Shown: piece after piece, positions 61,926 to 64,000 of the stretch
How the letters are laid out: each line of letters begins with the position of its first letter
Numbering within the stretch: position 1 is the stretch's first letter
NCBI GenBank assembly: GCA_963727635.1
Contig: CAVSHP010000017.1
Span: forward strand, 62,001-126,000
Source of the DNA: SZUA-36 sp963727635
GTDB taxonomy: Bacteria > Pseudomonadota > Gammaproteobacteria > Xanthomonadales > SZUA-36
Direction: 5' to 3'
Length of the DNA: 64,000 nucleotides
The notes under the pieces: generated by a model
The model's database searches: none
Seen by the model: the letters and a program-made list of their open reading frames with translations, nothing else
Told to the model about the DNA's origin: nothing
Translations under genes and position numbers: made by a program

Positions 61926-64000
61926 ATGTCATTCGAACTCAATTTGAAAGGCCGTGGCACCGACTTCATCGGACTCGATCCCGAAGCCAAACGCCGCCTG
62001 CCGGCTGGCGACAGGGACAGTCTCGAGTTTTACGACCTGATCTACAGGACCCTGTGTGCAGTCATGTTCAACCATGCCTCATCCGGACATCCGGGCGGCA
62101 GTGTCTCCAGTGGCCGCATCGTTGAATCGCTGGTCTTCAACCAGATGGACTATGATTTTTCCAATCCGATGGACCGTTCTGCCGACATTATTTCTTATGC
62201 AGCGGGCCACAAGGCCCTGGGTCTGTATGCGATGTGGGCACTGCGCAACGAGGTCATGCTCCAGACGCACCCGGACCTGCTGCCCGAAGTCCGGCAACAG
62301 ATGAGACTCGAAGACCTGCTCGGCTTCAGAAAAAACCCGATCACGACAACACCGTTGTTCCTGGAGTTTGGCGTCAAGCCGCTGGACGGTCACCCGACAC
62401 CCGAAACGCCGTTTGTGTGGCTGTCGACCGGCCCCAGCGGTGTCGGCGTCGCGACGACAACCGGCCTGGCATTGACCCTCAAGGACATGTATCGCGAGGA
62501 TGCGCCAAGGGTGCACATCATCGAGGGAGAGGGCGGCATGACACCCGGCCGCGTAGCCGAGGCGCTGGCGGCGGCAGCCAGTTCCGGGCTGGACAATCTC
62601 TATTTCCACGTCGACTGGAACCAGTCCGCCATTGACTCCGACCAGGTGACCCGTGAAGGTGACAAGGCGGGCGATTATGTCCAGTGGGATCCGTGCGATT
62701 TCCTGTTGGTGCATGGATTTAATGTGATTTACGTACCGGACGGCTTTGATTTCGCCCAGATCCGCGAAGCCCAGCAAAAGGCCCTGGCGCTGAAAAACGG
62801 ACGTCCTACCGGGATTGTTTACCGTACGGTCAAGGGCTGGAAATACGGTATCGAAGGTAAAAAATCCCACGGCGGCGGGCACAAGTTTTACAGCGATGAA
62901 TACCTGCAGGCCCTGCAGCCTTTCGAAGATGTTTTCGGCGTGCGCTTCCCGCGCTTTGAAGGCGAGAAGACCGCTGTGAAGGTCGAGCAGGCCTATTATG
63001 ATTCGCTGCTGACCATCCGCGAGGTATTTGCAGACAACCCGGAACTGACTACGCACCTGGGTGACTGGGTCGCCGAATGCAAACGGCGTCACGCGGCAGC
63101 GCCGAGGAGCTTACGCAGCAATGCGCCCGACCTTGGCAAGCTGTATGAGAAGGATGCAATTTCGCCCTTAAGTCGCCCCGAATCGTGCACCTATGCCGCA
63201 AGCTCGACTCAAACCCTGCGGGGTGCGCTGTCCGATGGCCTGAGCCACGTCAACCGGCTGACCAACGGCGCGGTTCTGGCGGCCGCCGCCGACCTGTATG
63301 GTTCAACCAATATCGCCAGCATCGGCGCCGGTTTCGGCTCGGGCTTCTGGCATCCGGTCAAAAACCCCGAATCGCGGCTGTTTTCCGCAGGCGGCATCAC
63401 CGAAGACGCGATGGGCGGCATCTGTTCGGGTATTTCAACGATGGGTTACCAGATCGGTGTCGGCTCCTCTTACGGCGCTTTTATTGCCCCGCTCAATACC
63501 ATCTGCGCCAAGACCCATGGCATCGGCCAGCAGACCCTCAGGCATCGTGTTCCCGGTGAACCCAACAAAACCTTCGTGATCGTCTGTGGCCACGCGGGTG
63601 TCAAGACCGGTGAAGACGGCCCCACCCATGCAGAGCCCCAGGCCCTGCAGGTGTTACAGGAAAACTTCCCCGGCGACGTGATGATCAGCCTGACCCCGTG
63701 GGACCCGAATGAACTCTGGCCTTTGACCGCGGAGTCGCTGTTACAACGCCCGGCGGTGCTGGCCGCGTATGTGACCCGGCCGTCCGAAACCATCCTGGAC
63801 CGCAAGGCACTGGGTCTGGCGCCGGCTGAAGCCGCCGTCAAGGGTGTCTACAAGCTGTTGGCAGCCAATGGCAAGCCGGATGCCACCATCGTCTACCAGG
63901 GCAGTGAGGTGGCCTACGCATTCGCCGCCGGCGTGTTGCCGCGTCTTAAGGAAAAGGGCATCAACCTGGATGTTTACTACGTGGCGAGCGCGGAACTCTT
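61926..64000 (+). CDS. transketolase-family protein, truncated by window edge
   Basis: ATG 61926 follows AAGGA. About 691 residues are visible and continue past the edge. FNHASSGHPGGSVSSGRIVE, SYAAGHKALGLYAMWALRN and STGPSGVGVATTTGLALT form the thiamine diphosphate N-terminal half; GEGGMTPGRVAEAL leads the metal-binding loop ending HVDWNQSAI. The second domain has AAADLYGSTNIASIGA, VIVCGHAGVKTGEDGPTHAE and a third begins GKPDATIVYQGSE. It is the single-chain type. Several insertions (PHDPD-like PDLLPEVRQQM, YVQWDPCDF) set it apart from housekeeping TktA, so a dedicated catabolic role is possible. Confidence 0.87.
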   Translation, partial: MSFELNLKGRGTDFIGLDPEAKRRLPAGDRDSLEFYDLIYRTLCAVMFNHASSGHPGGSVSSGRIVESLVFNQMDYDFSNPMDRSADIISYAAGHKALGLYAMWALRNEVMLQTHPDLLPEVRQQMRLEDLLGFRKNPITTTPLFLEFGVKPLDGHPTPETPFVWLSTGPSGVGVATTTGLALTLKDMYREDAPRVHIIEGEGGMTPGRVAEALAAAASSGLDNLYFHVDWNQSAIDSDQVTREGDKAGDYVQWDPCDFLLVHGFNVIYVPDGFDFAQIREAQQKALALKNGRPTGIVYRTVKGWKYGIEGKKSHGGGHKFYSDEYLQALQPFEDVFGVRFPRFEGEKTAVKVEQAYYDSLLTIREVFADNPELTTHLGDWVAECKRRHAAAPRSLRSNAPDLGKLYEKDAISPLSRPESCTYAASSTQTLRGALSDGLSHVNRLTNGAVLAAAADLYGSTNIASIGAGFGSGFWHPVKNPESRLFSAGGITEDAMGGICSGISTMGYQIGVGSSYGAFIAPLNTICAKTHGIGQQTLRHRVPGEPNKTFVIVCGHAGVKTGEDGPTHAEPQALQVLQENFPGDVMISLTPWDPNELWPLTAESLLQRPAVLAAYVTRPSETILDRKALGLAPAEAAVKGVYKLLAANGKPDATIVYQGSEVAYAFAAGVLPRLKEKGINLDVYYVASAEL

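Noticed and set aside
62079..63092. Leftward frame of 337 codons at the right edge
   Set aside because: It lies antisense to the transketolase gene, which has full thiamine-diphosphate motifs and an upstream Shine-Dalgarno.
1..64000. tRNA, rRNA and insertion-sequence transposase genes
   Set aside because: None was recognised by eye on either strand; small RNAs without clear signatures could be missed.

Overview
The window looks like a chromosomal segment of a gammaproteobacterium, probably uncultivated and facultatively anaerobic. The complete hisGDCBHAFI operon in enteric order, with bifunctional HisB and HisIE, an E. coli-type four-subunit fumarate reductase and RquA all fit this. The placement is inference. 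Respiratory genes dominate: nine genes from 1 to 27.7 kb carry about 53 CXXCH-type haem sites by eye.

Layout. 1-4.5 kb: a truncated multihaem cytochrome, a small cytochrome c, a tetrahaem lipoprotein and a nonahaem c/b fusion. 4.9-8.3 kb: a near-consensus sigma-54 promoter drives two receiver-domain proteins (one with a C-terminal membrane segment), a nonahaem cytochrome and a cytochrome b. 8.6-13.0 kb, opposite strand: hemG, a histidine kinase whose periplasmic sensor carries two haem-c motifs, and an NtrC-type response regulator, the natural activator of that promoter. 13.2-21.1 kb: a cytochrome c lipoprotein, an MtrA/MtrB-type decahaem-porin pair, frdABCD and rquA, suggesting rhodoquinol-dependent fumarate reduction next to an outer-membrane electron conduit. 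21.1-23.5 kb: two DUF1538 membrane proteins, a PII-like protein and a CBS protein. 23.7-29.5 kb: an octahaem tetrathionate-reductase-family cytochrome, a c7/EF-hand/cytochrome-b fusion, two YeeE/YedE transporters and a rhodanese with a possible C-terminal GGCG tail like the SoxY arm.

29.5-40 kb: mocA and xdhC, a tandem duplication of a secreted protein that carried along a decayed xdhC fragment, a thioesterase, lemA with a DUF2207 gene, an ECF sigma factor with a putative anti-sigma protein, and a GIY-YIG protein. 40.2-40.5 kb holds two long perfect inverted repeats. 40.7-48.1 kb: a TrpR-like gene and the his operon. 48.2-54.3 kb: an LTA-synthase-like sulfatase, arsenite export genes, a GST and an ADP-forming acyl-CoA synthetase. 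54.5-60.4 kb, opposite strand: a corrinoid methyl-transfer cluster (MttB-family methyltransferase, corrinoid protein, DUF1638, methyltetrahydrofolate methyltransferase, RACo-type activator). 60.6-64 kb: an aminotransferase and a truncated transketolase.

TGA-N6-TCA boxes of the CRP/FNR/DNR type recur upstream of most respiratory units, so anaerobic control is likely. At least twenty apparent single-base frameshifts interrupt otherwise intact genes and are densest at 26.3-29.5 kb. Compensating pairs suggest sequence error rather than decay. Start codons, fusions and tails near them should be read with that in mind.
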